Positions 23,105 to 33,803 of a stretch of DNA of 64,000 bases are shown here, piece by piece. The notes below the pieces were generated by a model. The model was not told the origin of the DNA. It worked only from the letters and a program-made list of their open reading frames with translations, and ran no database searches. The position numbers were made by a program, and so were the translations under genes. The stretch spans positions 83,345,928 to 83,409,927 of the forward strand of contig NC_089583.1 in the NCBI RefSeq assembly GCF_019320115.1. The letters run 5' to 3'. Source of the stretch: Miscanthus floridulus (Eukaryota > Streptophyta > Magnoliopsida > Poales > Poaceae). The stretch's first letter is position 1. The number at the start of each line of letters is the position of its first letter.

Positions 23105-23139
23105 ATAGATAGAGATAGAGATAGAGATAGAGATAGAGA
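23105..23139. repeat. (GATAGA)n microsatellite
   Basis: About five GATAGA units, immediately inside the proposed Helitron 5' terminus, where the minus strand reads TCTCTATCTCTATC. Confidence 0.9.
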
Positions 23140-23144
23140 CTAGA

Positions 23145-23784
23145 TGTCCCATTCGATGGGCATCCTCGATGGCGAATCTACACTTAAGATGTGGGGCCAC
23201 CTGGTCCCACAAGTTTTGCTACAACATGTTAAACCCCCACATAACACTTGCTAATTACCTTGCAATTAATTGATCTTGTGTATATATATGTAAAGCTTGG
23301 CCCCAGTACAGGATTTGGATCCTGGATCCGCCATCCCGGGCTAACTTATCCCCTCTATCACCCAAAGTTGGGCTAACATATTTACCGGGCCGGTCCACTT
23401 AGCGGAGAGCCCGTGCATGAATGGGTGGCAGTCATATCATATGGGCCGGGCTTGGGCGGATGCAACCCGAGTTTCATATCATTTGTTTGTTTACACGTTT
23501 CTGCAACGTGACACGGAGCGCGGGTGGTACGGTAGGTACCTCCAAGTTCTCCACGCAATAGTCCACCACCGCCGCTTGCAGGAGTTTAAAAACACTATTG
23601 ATCAATCATTTGCCAGTAATAAATAAATACCTCCACTGCCGGCGTGTGGCCCTGGCGCCCTGCAGGCCAGGTCGGAGATTCAAATAAAAAAAAAGGATAA
23701 ACAGGCTGTTCACGGAATCCCAAGGAAAGGAGCAGCGAGAGCCAGCCAACACAAAGATTTGATCCCCTGAAAAATTGTATCAAT
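23145..23784. other. Intergenic stretch upstream of the P450
   Basis: No gene recognised. It contains TGGGCCGGGC and GGGCCGGTCC words (site-II-like GGGCC motifs common in plant promoters) around 23385-23455. Nothing ties them to a transcript. Confidence 0.45.
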
Positions 23785-23898
23785 GGTCTGTTTGCTCGGT
23801 TGATAAATCATGGTTGAAAGTACTGCTGATTGATTTATTGTGAAAGAAAAATACTATTTATTAACTAAAAAAATACGGCTTATAAACCAAGCGAGTAG
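23785..23898 (+). repeat. MITE upstream of the P450 gene
   Basis: Starts GGTCTGTTTGCTCGGTTGAT and ends GGCTTATAAACCAAGCGAGTAG. It is the same family as the copies at 10101 and 11386 (central GAAAGAAAAATACTATTTAT). It lies about 290 bp upstream of the P450 start codon. Confidence 0.7.
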
Positions 23899-24129
23899 TT
23901 GTTGTGAAAGGCATGCAATCTGTGTCCCACAGACAGAGTTTAAGTTTGTAGTGACATTTTTACTCTCTTTTTTTTTCCTCGTCGTCATCCATGCACGCCC
24001 ATTTTCAAATTTAACCTCTTGTTTTATATTTGTTTTAATAACAATATTACACAATAACCGGACCGTGCATGGGCTAGTAGGGATAACAAACGCACAAATA
24101 AGGCTCGGTCATCTCTGCGCCACTACCAA

Positions 24130-24135
24130 TATATA
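24130..24135 (+). promoter_or_regulatory. Putative TATA box of the P450 gene
   Basis: TATATA in CCAATATATAGG, about 55 bp upstream of the first start codons. The spacing allows a short 5' leader. The CCAAT word overlaps it and is probably not a functional CCAAT box at this distance. Confidence 0.5.
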
Positions 24136-24187
24136 GGACCTTGCATTGCATTAACGAACACCATCGTCTATGCGACGTACACATACC

Positions 24188-25782
24188 ATGAAAATGGAAG
24201 CTCCCACCCTACCATGGCTCATCTGCGTAGCACTCGCCACCAGCGTCCTCTACAAACTGTTCGTTTCTACCGGAACCGAGCCGAAGACGAAGAGGATCTC
24301 CGGCAAGACACGGCGGCCGCCGGGCCCCGCGCCGCTGCCATTTCTCGGCAACATACACAACCTCACCGGCGAGCTGCATCAGGCGCTCTCCCGGCTCGCG
24401 GAGACGCACGGCCCCGTCATGTCCCTGCGGCTCGGCAGCAGCACCCACGTCGTCGTGGCCTCCACCGCCGCGGCCGCGCGTGACGTGCTGCACAGGTACG
24501 ACCACCTCCTGGCCGGGCGGTCGGTCACCGACGCCGCGCGCGCGCTCGGCAACCACGAGCGCTCCATCCTGTGGCACCAACCACCTCTTCTCCGCGTGCG
24601 GGCTCAGCGCGACGCGCACCCTGCGGGAGGAGTCGAGGAGAAGGTTCGCGAGCTCGTCTGCTGCCTCGGCCGCCGCGCCGCCGCCGTCGGCGAGGCCGTG
24701 GGCGTATGGCGCGTGGTGTTCTTGGGGGTGCTCAACCTCGTGTCCAACATGCTCTTCTCCGAGGACATAGTGGACCTGAGCTCCGACCGCGTGCAGGAGC
24801 TGGAGACGCTGGTCAGGAACACCGTGGAGGAAGTCGTGAAGCCCAACCTGTCGGACCTCTTCCCTGCGCCCTCCGTGCTCGACTTGCAGGGCCGCCGCCG
24901 GCGCACCGCCGAGCATGTCAGGAAGTTCTACGACTTCTTCGACCCTATCATCGCCCGCCGTCTGAACGCTGGCGACGACGGAAGGAAAAATGATTTCCTG
25001 GATGTGTTGCTTCAGCTTCACTCGGCGGATCAACTCAGCCTGGAAACCATCGAGTCTTTTCTTTTGGTACGTGTAGCAATCAGCTCGCTTCGAATGGAAA
25101 CTCTCAACTAATCAATCAGGAGCGTTTATTTTACTTTTCCATCCATGCGCAGGATCTCTTCGCGGCCGGGACGGACACCAACACGATCTCGGTGGAATGG
25201 ACGATGGCCGAGCTGCTCCGGCACCCGACCGTGATGGCCAAGGTCCGCGAAGAGCTGAAGGACGCGCTGGGCTCCAAGCCTCACGCGGACGAGTCGGACA
25301 TCGACAGGCTGCCCTATCTCCGCGCCGTAGTGATGGAGTCCATGCGCCTGCACCCGCCGAGCCCGCTGCTGATGCCGCACGAGGCCATGGCCGACGGTGC
25401 GGAGGTGGGCGGCTTCGCGGTGCCCGCCGGCACCAAGCTGATCATCAACCTGTGGGCGATCATACGCGACCCGGGGGTGTGGCCACGGTCCGAGGAGTTC
25501 GTGCCGGAGCAGTTCGTGGGCACGGACGTGGACTTCCGTAGTAGTAAGGACGGCCGGCTCGAGTTCATGCCGTTCGGGGCCGGGCGGAGGGCGTGCCCGG
25601 GCTTGCCCATGGCGACGAGGGTGGTGACGCTGCTCCTGGCCTCCATGCTGCACGCCTTCGAGTGGAGGCTGCCCGAGGGGATGCAGCCCGCCGACGTGGA
25701 CGTCAGGGACCGGTTCGGCACGTCGCTTAACATGGTCACGCCGCTCAAGGCCGTGCCGGTGCCGGTGGCGTCGCGCCTGTGA
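24188..25782 (+). CDS. Cytochrome P450, CYP76-like, with a damaged C-helix region
   Basis: A membrane-anchored heme monooxygenase of the plant A-type clan; the substrate is unknown. Exon 1 is 24188-25066 and exon 2 is 25153-25782, split by an 86-bp GT...AG phase-0 intron (25067-25152). The total is 502 codons, normal for the family. An N-terminal membrane helix (PWLICVALATSVLYKLF) is followed by the proline hinge PPGPAPLPFLGN. Exon 2 opens with the I-helix DLFAAGTDTNT, then has ESMRLHPP (ExxR) and the heme loop PFGAGRRACPG with Cys about residue 441. I chose ATG 24188; 24170 and 24194 are also in frame. Residues about 130-148 do not look like a P450. A second frame across them encodes NHLFSACGLSATRTLREE, and the WxxxR of helix C is missing in both frames. 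This implies a small deletion and a compensating frameshift, so the protein is probably impaired. It is GC-rich, as grass P450s usually are. Confidence 0.85.
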
Positions 25783-26896
25783 CGCACCGAGTCCATGTCT
25801 CGGGTTACGTTTGTGTGCAGCGTGGCTGTGCGCGCAGGCTTCTGCTTGTGCTTGTTAGATTTTATCTGTGGCTGCTTAGTCAACAGCATAGCAAACCGAT
25901 CACCAGTCCGTGAGCTAGGCTGTCTAACAAAGAGATGGGTGAAAACAGTTTCATATGATAAAATACTTATTTACACTGTTTTCAACATATGAGGGTCTAG
26001 GACATGAAACTCCCAGACACATAGATTCTAGGAGAAGATCTATATATATGGCTATATCCAACTGCTGAATCCTAAAAATCCAATTATCCACCTTCAATTA
26101 GAGTTTTAAAATTAGGTTTTACATGTTTTACTGGGCGTCCAAAATCACCAAAATTCACGAAACCCGAAAATTCCAATCAAAGGAAATCGAATAAATTGAT
26201 CCTATGGTGTTCATAGTTTTTTTAAAGAGAATGGCATGAGATTAATCCCTGCACCTCCTTGGAGGTCGAGGTAGAAGCATTCTATTAGGCTAAATGCTAA
26301 CCAGTGTATTTTAGCTGATACAAATTCTATTTAATTTAATGTCGAGATATTGATATTTCTAATAGAAACTATAGTTTTGCGCCTCCGAAACACACACACA
26401 AAATGTAAATTCCAGATAGAATTTCATTGACATTTTGAACTCTGCCTTCAGTGATCTATAATCTCTATCTATAGTTTATAGACCCAAACAAACCTTGTTT
26501 TTAATCATAATTTGGATCCTACCATCACTGTATGTCCCATATTATTTCCATAATCTTAATCCAACAGTAGTTGACCACAGATAGATAAAATGGAAAAAAA
26601 AACCTACCTTTCGAGAGGTTAATTTGACTCTGATTATAAACAGCCCTCAAAGGCCGCTTGGTCCTTTGTTTGCAAATCAAAGAGTGAAAGTGGCTTAGAT
26701 GTAAATCTGAGAACTTTCAATGAAGCTCTTTTGCTTAAAACATCTGTACAAAATTTTCAGCAGAGCTGATGTGCCTTGGGTAAATCTGATATGGAAAAGT
26801 TACTAAAGCAATGGAAGCTTGCTTGGTTCAGCAGATGTACTTCTCTCGTATAAAAGAATGGTTTGCAAATTTGCTTACCTCTCTTGCCTTATTTAA
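25783..26896. other. 3' flank of the P450 and AT-rich intergenic DNA
   Basis: It contains the presumed P450 3' UTR. I cannot place a polyadenylation site with confidence. Nothing gene-like is seen beyond it. Confidence 0.45.
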
Positions 26897-26990
26897 TACC
26901 TCCTCCATTCTAAATTATAAGTTATTTTAACTTTCTGTTTTTCTTCCTTTCCTTTTTCATTTCTTGAAAGCCTTTTAGTTAGCTGTACCT
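26897..26990. repeat. Partial Stowaway-like MITE end
   Basis: TACCTCCTCCATTCTAAATTATAAG followed by TTATTTTAACTTTCTG resembles the terminus of Tc1/mariner-derived Stowaway MITEs. The opposite end is not clear, so only one end is annotated. Confidence 0.4.
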
Positions 26991-27003
26991 ACTTTTATAA
27001 CTG

Positions 27004-27244
27004 CTCCCTCTATCCTGTAATACAGTGCATTCCAGAAATTTTAAGACAAATTAAGAGAGAACATAAAAGACGCATGTACCTTCATTTTATTTCCTAATCA
27101 GACGCTATCATCAACGTGATTAATGGTGATTGGTTGATAAATAGAAAGTATTTAATGTAAAATTAGTTTTTGTCCTCTAGAGTGCATTATATTTGAGGAT
27201 AAATTTTGAATGCCAGAACGCACCATGTTACAGGACTGAGGGAG
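27004..27244. repeat. Stowaway-type MITE
   Basis: The ends are CTCCCTCTATCCTGTAATAC and, reverse-complemented from the right, CTCCCTCAGTCCTGTAACAT, the CTCCCTC terminal inverted repeat typical of Stowaway elements. It is about 241 bp, AT-rich and non-coding. TA follows the right end; the left TA is not cleanly adjacent. Confidence 0.7.
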
Positions 27245-28053
27245 TATTTAATTTAAATATTTCCAGTAACAGCTATGGCCCTTCTAGTTTTCTAAAAAAA
27301 ATATCAAAACTAGTCCTCAGAATTTGCCACAACCACCCGCAGTCGGTCAAAGAGTTGACAAGCACTTGTAAAAGGAAGGAGAAATGATACTTCCGTAGGA
27401 TCAATATGGAGTGCTACTTGCGTAGAAGATGATATATAGGGCCTGTTTAGATCCACTCATCTAAACTTTAGTATTCTAAAATTTTAGAGCACTTTAGCTC
27501 ACTTTTGAAAATCTGCCAACGACTGCTTCTGGATCGTGGATAGGAGCTTGACAAATCAAGATGAACCACCTGTCAGCTAAGATTGACTTTCTTTTAGATG
27601 TCTTTTGTCTGTTGCATCTGCTAAATGACTCCGTCGCGTCGTGGGTGCACTATTCTGAAGTAGAGTTCTACAAAATTCTTAGAGCTAGCCCTTGATCCAC
27701 GATTTTTCTAGAGCAGAACCGATGAAACTGAGTTGGTGAAACCAAACATGATTGGCAACAAGACTTAGGAGTGTTTTTTTTGTAGTGAAGTAATTCTAAC
27801 CCGACCTTAACCGTCCAATGCTATGGGCTTTGTTTTAGCTTTTTGCAGCCTTCTCCCGGCTAGAAGTTACTCCCTCTCTCTCACTGAACAATAAATTTCT
27901 AGACTAAAAATTTGTCCTAGAATGAATCAAATTTTAGGTCCTCACCATCCATTAGACCCATTTATTTCCTCCGAGTTTACAGCGGCCAATGTACCCATTT
28001 ATTTCTCCTAGACATCATCCTTCAATAGTTGATGTAGTGGGTGCAACAATATT
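27245..28053. other. Intergenic AT-rich DNA with possible MITE remnants
   Basis: AGGGCCTGTTTAGATCCACT near 27438 is a common terminal phrase of grass hAT-like MITEs. No matching right end was confirmed and no gene was found. Confidence 0.4.
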
Positions 28054-28821
28054 TCTATATATCAAAGCGGGAGAGTTTGGCCGCCGCTCAGGGTGGCCAC
28101 GTCGCGCCGAATTTTTTCGTCCGTCCGATCCTCCATCGTGTGGCCCTGATTTGTTGGATCGGATTCTACTGGAAGCGCCTTCCCGTGCTTCTTCTTACCT
28201 TCTTCGGCTTCTTCTCTGCTTCTCTTTACCTTCTCCGACTTCTCGTCCGAATCCAGTCAACCAAATATATACCCAGCTTCTTCTTGGCTTCTGCTTCTCC
28301 TTCAAAATATCTCGCCTCCTCCTCCTCTCTCCCTCTCCCCTCGCTACTCGCCCCGACCCCCGCCGTTCCCCGTGCTGCGGCCACGGCGCCGTCCGGGCGG
28401 TGCCCCGGCGCGAGTGCCACGGGTCCGGCCCCGGCACCGGCGGCGCACCCGGAGCGACCGGCCTTCGAGTTTGTCGGCATCGTGGCCGCCCCCCGCCGGC
28501 GCGAGAGCACCCAGCACGGCCAGCCCAGAGTCACGAGCGGCACCCGGCGACGCAGCCACCAAACGACGTCGCCTTGCCCCGCTTCCACGAAACCCTACTT
28601 GCCTGTGCTCCACGGCTCCGCCTGCGCGTGCCATCTTCGTCGCCGACGGCCACGGTGGCGTCTTAGCTCTGAGTCTGGATCTGGCGAATCTCTTGTCTCC
28701 TCGTCCATTTATGGGACGCAAGGTACCCAGCTAAACCCACCACACTTCTGCTGGCAAGTGCATCGCTCAATTAAATCTAGGTTTGGCCACAGGTAGAAGC
28801 TGTGAAGGAATCAGTTGCCAG

Positions 28822-29563
28822 ATCATTCGGGCGTGGAAGACCATACCAAAGAATATCCAGAAGGATACTACCCTGCGCGATGGAGGACAGCGCAAAAGGA
28901 ATATACAATCACTCTACTGTAGCCAGGACAATTATTCTCCGTCCAACTGTCCAGGCAACAGTAAGAAGGGATAATTGAAGACTTCGCCTCGAAGGCTCCT
29001 TCAGACGATAAGCATGAAGGACACTCCCTTCGTGCTATAAAACGAGACGCCGGGCGCATTCATTCATCATGGAAGAATAGAGCAGACAATCATCGAAGAA
29101 CCAAGCATCACACCGAAGCCTCAGACATGCACTCTCATCCACTACCCACTCCACCAACTCTCCACTCACACATACACCATGAAGACATGATCTCAGAAGG
29201 ACTCTGAGAATCATCCACCATTAGTAGTAATCATCCGTTATCACTGTATCACTCCACCTTTGTAAATTAGAGAATAAAGGAGGTCCCCGTGATCTTCCTG
29301 CGCTTATAAGGTAATCCCTAAGGTTTGTGCTAAGTGCTTGGGGTTTCCCGAAAGGGAAAGCCATATGTAAGCTTGCTCTGTGGAAATGAATTAAGCTTTC
29401 CTATTTTAATCCATGCCTTCCTTTAAGCTCATTCATATGGGGCGATGTCTCTATGCTAGGGACCCTAGAGGAGAAGCCTCTGTGTGCGTTGTTCTCGTGT
29501 TAGCCCTGGTAGCAGCGTTTGTAGAGAACCCTGTATGCGCAGAGAAGTGTTCCCTTCGGGTGG
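28822..29563 (+). repeat. Leader/promoter-like block R1
   Basis: Repeated at 31333-32076 and, in part, at 30243-30525. The TATA-like element is in CGTGCTATAAAACGAG (about 29034-29040) and AATAAA is at 29273-29278. It contains a small hairpin (GGGGTTTCCCGAAAGGGAAAGCC region near 29340-29362) and several short ORFs. Confidence 0.85.
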
Positions 29564-29565
29564 TA

Positions 29566-30240
29566 GTAGGAAATTTGTATGATCCATTTGCGATATATAT
29601 ATCATGGTATGCTGGTCTTATTGGTTGTGTAAATTTTGGTGGATTAGAACAAAACTTAATTTTGTATTTCCCTTGAATACATGCTAATTTCTTACAAGCT
29701 TCTTTGATAGCTATTCCAAGTTCTGATTGGAAAATTTCTTCAAGTGTACCATATATATCATGGACTAATCCATGATCAATAATAGTTTGTAGGGAGATAT
29801 CATCTCCAATATTTCTTTGTATGCTTCTAAAATATTTTAAATTTATATCAGCCCTTAATATTAATAATTTTTGATGAGGCTTAATAATTAATTTATCATC
29901 GAGATGAAGTAAAGGGAAAATATTTGCATTCGCAATTATTCCTAAATGTCTTTCTTTATCTTGGTATAATTTCATAAAGTAGTTTTGTATATCATGAAAG
30001 GTTTTGTAATGCCTTTCAGCATATTTCTTCCAAATTATATCTATAACACTACGAGTAAAGTATGACAAAGTTTGTTCAGTCTTAAAACTTAATCTAGGAA
30101 TGAGAAACTCTTGTGGAATATTGTTTAAATATTTGTTTCCTTTTTCCTCTAGAATTGCTTCTTTTTCTGATTGCACTTTATTTTCCTCATATAGTATTTC
30201 AGCTTCTGAGTCATTTTCATATCACTTTGCTGTTTTAGAC
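29566..30240 (-). pseudogene. Unrecognised AT-rich coding fragment (virus-like protein), copy A
   Basis: An open frame of about 200 codons on the minus strand that is real-looking (no low complexity, good secondary-structure alternation). It starts with an acidic stretch (EKEAILEEKGNK) and continues with LSYFTRSVIDIIWKKYAE, HDIQNYFMKLYQDKE, LILRADINLKYFRSIQRN, IIDHGLVHDIYGTLEEIF and ACKKLACIQGKYKIKFCS. It breaks off at the junction with R1. The C-terminal half is repeated in inverted orientation at 30526-30845. I do not recognise the family, and a movement- or structural-type protein of a plant pararetrovirus is only a guess. Confidence 0.5.
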
Positions 30241-30242
30241 TT

Positions 30243-30525
30243 AGCGCAAAAGGAATATACAGTCACTCTACTGTAGCTAGGACAATTATTCTCCATCTAA
30301 CTGTCCAGGCAACAGTAAGAAGGGATAATTGAAGACTTCGCCTCGAAGACTCCTTCAGACGATAAGGCTCACTCCTTCAGACGATAAGCATGAAGGACAC
30401 TCCCTTCGTGCTATAAAGCGAGACATCGGGCGCATTCATTCATCATCGAGGAATAGAGGAGACAATCATCGAAGCATCACACCGAAGCCTCAGACACGCA
30501 CTCTCATCCACCACCCACTCCACCA
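30243..30525 (+). repeat. Partial leader block R2
   Basis: Collinear with the middle of R1 and R3 (from AGCGCAAAAGGAATATAC to CCCACTCCACCA). It has a local duplication of CTCCTTCAGACGATAAG and the same TATA-like CTATAAAGCG. It lacks the AATAAA part and is joined directly to the coding copy at 30526. Confidence 0.85.
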
Positions 30526-31332
30526 GCCTCATCAAAAGTTCTTAATATTGAGGGCTGATATAAATTTAAAATATTTTAGAAGCATACAAAGAAATATTGG
30601 AGATGATATCTCCCTACAAACTATTATTGATCATGGATTAGTCCATGATATATATGGTACACTTGAAGAAATTTTCCAATCAGAACTTGGAATAGCTATC
30701 AAAGAAGCTTGTAAGAAATTAGCATGTATTCAAGGGAAATACAAAATTAAGTTTTGTTCTAATCCACCAAAATTTACACAACCAATAAGACCAGCATGCC
30801 ATGATATATATATATCACAAAGGGATCATACAAATTTCCTACTACATGGACTTCGGACTCATGGCAAAATTATGAAGAGTTGTTCGTAAAAGACACGAAC
30901 CATGATAATTGGAGAATTTTCAGTGAAGCAAAAGAATTAGAAGGAAATACCAAATTTGCTTCTGAATATTATATGATGTATTAAAATAAAATAATAAAAG
31001 TATTCTTACGAGAATACTATGGAAGATATAGTATAATATAGAGAGAAGTTGGTAGGTTAATAAAGCCTAGTTATGGCAAAGAATGTCAATTACGAAAAGA
31101 ATATCGTGAATTGTTGTTCTGGTATGAAATATGGCAACCTAAAGAAGTGGACAACGAAAAAAATATTGAAGAGTCAATATAGACTCAGTTCAATATCAAT
31201 ATATATATATATAAGAAATATACTCCCTACGTTGATAAGGTGTTATCAACAATTTGGTCGGGGGAAGAGATAACTACAGCCGCCGTGATTGAATACTACA
31301 TGCCTATCCTCGATTTGATGTTTGCAACATCA
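30526..31332 (+). pseudogene. Unrecognised virus-like coding fragment, copy B with downstream extension
   Basis: The first 320 bp repeat copy A in opposite orientation, with a few changes. After the end of copy A the frame goes on (SWQNYEELFVKDTNHDNWRI and KELEGNTKFASEYYMMY), then meets stops near 30980, 31040 and 31180. The words YGKECQLRKEYRELLFWYEI and YVDKVLSTIWSGEEITTAA appear in other frames. It is clearly the decayed continuation of the same gene or the next one. Function unknown. Confidence 0.5.
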
Positions 31333-32076
31333 ATCATTCGGGCGTGGAAGACCATACTAAAGAATATCCAGAAGAAGGATACTACTGTGCGTGATGGAGG
31401 ACAGCGCAAAAGGAATATAAAGTCACTCTACTGTAGCCAGGACAATTATTCTTCGTCCAGCTGTCTAGGCAACAGTAAGAAGGGATAATTGAAGACTTCG
31501 CCTCGAAGGCTCCTTCAGATGATAAGGCTCGCTACTTTAGACGATAAGCATGAAGGACACTCCCTTCGTGCTATAAAGCGAGACGTCGGGCGCATTCATT
31601 CAGCATGGAAGAACCAAGCATCACACCGAAGCCTCAGACACGCACTCTCATCCACCACCCACTCCACCAACTCTCCACTCACACATACACCATGAAGACA
31701 TGATCTCAGAACGACTCTGAGAATCATCCACCATTAGTAGTAATCATCCATTACCACTGTATCACTCCACCTTTCTAAATTAGAGAATAAAGGAGGTCCC
31801 CGTGATCTTCCTGCGCTTGTAAGGTAATCCCTAAGGTTTGTGCTAAGTGCTTGGGGTTTCCCAAAAGGGAAAGCCGTATGTAAGCTTGCTCTGTGGAAAT
31901 GAATTAAGCTTTCCTGTTTTAATCCCTGCCTTCCTTTAAGCTCGTTCATATGGGGCGATGTCTCTATGCTAGGGACCCTAGAGGAGAAGGCTCTGCGTAT
32001 ATTGTTCTCGTGTTAGCCCTTGTAGCGGTGTTTGTAGAGAACCTTGTGTACACAGAGAAGTGTTCCCTTTGGGTGG
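31333..32076 (+). repeat. Leader/promoter-like block R3
   Basis: Full-length partner of R1 with small differences. It continues past the R1 breakpoint (GGGTGG) into CTGCCTGGGGAGACGATAG, so R3 preserves the downstream leader that R1 has lost. Confidence 0.85.
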
Positions 32077-32215
32077 AACTGCCTGGGGAGACGATAGAGC
32101 CTGAGTCCTGTGTGTACGTGGCTGGGAATAGCAAGGGAGTAGACCGGGTTAGTCTGGTTCTGAAGCGAGCTAGTGATGCATACGGTGAGTACCGAGTAGG
32201 ACTATCACAAGCATA

Positions 32216-33800
32216 GTCGCACGACCGGCTGAACTGTTGGTCTCGCCAGCCTGCAAAAGATCCTTAGAAATATTAATTTGCATATTCATATTCACTAAGC
32301 ACTAGGATAACTAATCGCGAAAGTGACATATCATCCTGAGAAATATTCATACTCGCTAATCACTCACTCATCCATAAAATAAGTGCGCGCAAAAGCGACG
32401 CCACGCCATACTTGCTGAGGCCTTGTGCCTTGAATAGTAAAGTGGTTGAGCAACTCCCGGGTGAGTGCTCGCGCACTGTTCACACCCCGAATTTGAATAG
32501 TAACCGTAAATTTGAATAGTGAAAGCTGAATTTGAATAGTGCTATAAATAGTAACTCAAGATTTTAGAATTCGAATTTCGAATCTGTCCGAGTTCCCTGT
32601 CGATACCGACAACCGTACGCATGGTTTCTCTGAAATCGTCTAATAGTTGTTTTTGTATTCTGTGTTGTTCTATTTTTTTGGATGTTCTACTACATCCAGT
32701 GTGTTGGAACAATCGCTCAGAGTCAAAGATGCAGCTGGCACCTAATCTGCAAGTTCAGTGCAAAAGTCTTGAGAAGTCTAGACAAGCCAGATCAGCAGCG
32801 GCGATCACATCATCTTCAGTTTGTTCCTGCTACAAAGTTAAATTAGTATATGTATTACGATATGCATATAATGGGGTATCATTTAGTGGTTCACAATCAT
32901 CACTCTCATGTCTGCCTTGTTCCCAGCCTGTAGCATTTGAGCTTGGTATTCCTCCTAAGGACATCATTGCAGACCTCATCATTACAAACCATCTGCTCTT
33001 TGCCATTTCAGGGGAGTACACTATATTTCTTGCCACAGAGGCCACTTCACGCAGTGGGGGTAAAGTTGTGATGATTTCGTTCTAACACCGTAAAAAATTA
33101 TCTTCAGCTTTTCCTTTGGGTCATTTTGCAATTTGCTCTGTGCACATCTTCAGTTTGTTTCTAACTAAAAAATTAAATTAGCATAAATGACATGAATGAG
33201 CTACAAATTGCTTCATGAAATGTCTCTAAGGTTGTATTTAAAAAATAGATATGGCTTAATTTATATTTATCCATGCACACATAAAAATAGTTCAAGGTTT
33301 ATATGTGCAAAACCTGAATGGGTTAGTTTGTATTTGCACACCTAAAATGATGTCATGTTTAACAAAATGGAATTTGGGCATGTTGGTGCAGTTCGGCACC
33401 TCAGTTTTTTTTGTCTATGTGCTAAATTTGTTACATACATGCCTTCTCTTTGTGTTGTCTTATTTACAGGCTTATTTCCTTGCGTTAGGTAATTTCATGT
33501 TCATGCTAGCTTCTATGCAGATGCAGTTTCCTAGATGTGCTCCAGCAGACCCTACATGCACCCTCCTCGACCTTATTTGCATACTCTTGAACGGCTCCTG
33601 TGGTATTGAATGGTCTGTCTTGCTGTTTTTGTGCCAAAAATATTTCATATATTCTACTATTATTTAATATGTCTGCATCTCAGCCTCACATAACTGGATT
33701 GAAGCTATATGAAACCTCTACAACCAAATAATACATTAGACTTTTAAATTTATATAAGTATTCCCTGCTACAGATACTTTTAAATTTATAGGTTCTCCTT
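32216..33800. other. Mixed non-coding DNA with a TTGAATAGT repeat cluster
   Basis: The phrase TTGAATAGT recurs at least four times between 32432 and 32535, followed by CTATAAATAGT. The frame at 32621-33085 (154 codons) includes SLSCLPCSQPVAFELGIPP and a hydrophobic segment, but I recognise no family and no start context. It may be a fragment carried by the surrounding mobile element. Confidence 0.4.
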
Positions 33801-33803
33801 GGC

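Larger units (their letters stand above)
12005..23144 (-). mobile_element. Candidate Helitron (minus strand) with nested insertions
   Basis: On the minus strand the right end begins TCTAGTCTCTATCTC just after an A. The left end finishes GTTGCAACGTACGGGCACTC-ACCTAG just before a T. This gives the Helitron pattern A-TC...CTAG-T, and the 3' terminal word is the one commonly seen at the ends of grass Helitrons. No Rep/helicase ORF is visible, so it would be non-autonomous. Inside lie a chromovirus (13053-18530), a TOM1-like gene fragment in the Helitron's own sense, and a MULE-like element. The pairing of these two ends over 11 kb is an inference. They could belong to different elements. Confidence 0.4.
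28822..32215. other. Rearranged AT-rich virus-like block (possible endogenous pararetrovirus)
   Basis: The order is leader block R1 (28822-29563), a minus-strand coding fragment (29564-30240), partial leader R2 (30243-30525), a plus-strand copy of the same coding region extended downstream (30526-31332), and leader R3 (31333-32076, leader continuing to about 32215). All three leader blocks point the same way. Each complete block has a TATA-like CTATAAA and an AATAAA about 240 bp downstream, followed by a structured, short-ORF-rich leader. That layout fits either a pararetrovirus promoter/leader or an LTR. The composition differs strongly from the flanks. Head-to-head partial copies are typical of endogenous pararetrovirus loci. 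I did not recognise the protein, so virus origin is an inference. Confidence 0.35.

Noticed and set aside
27989..28796. Overlapping plus-strand frames of 225 and 251 codons
   Set aside because: They are Pro/Ser/Arg-rich in two phases with no domain. The GC-rich stretch follows the proposed Helitron start.
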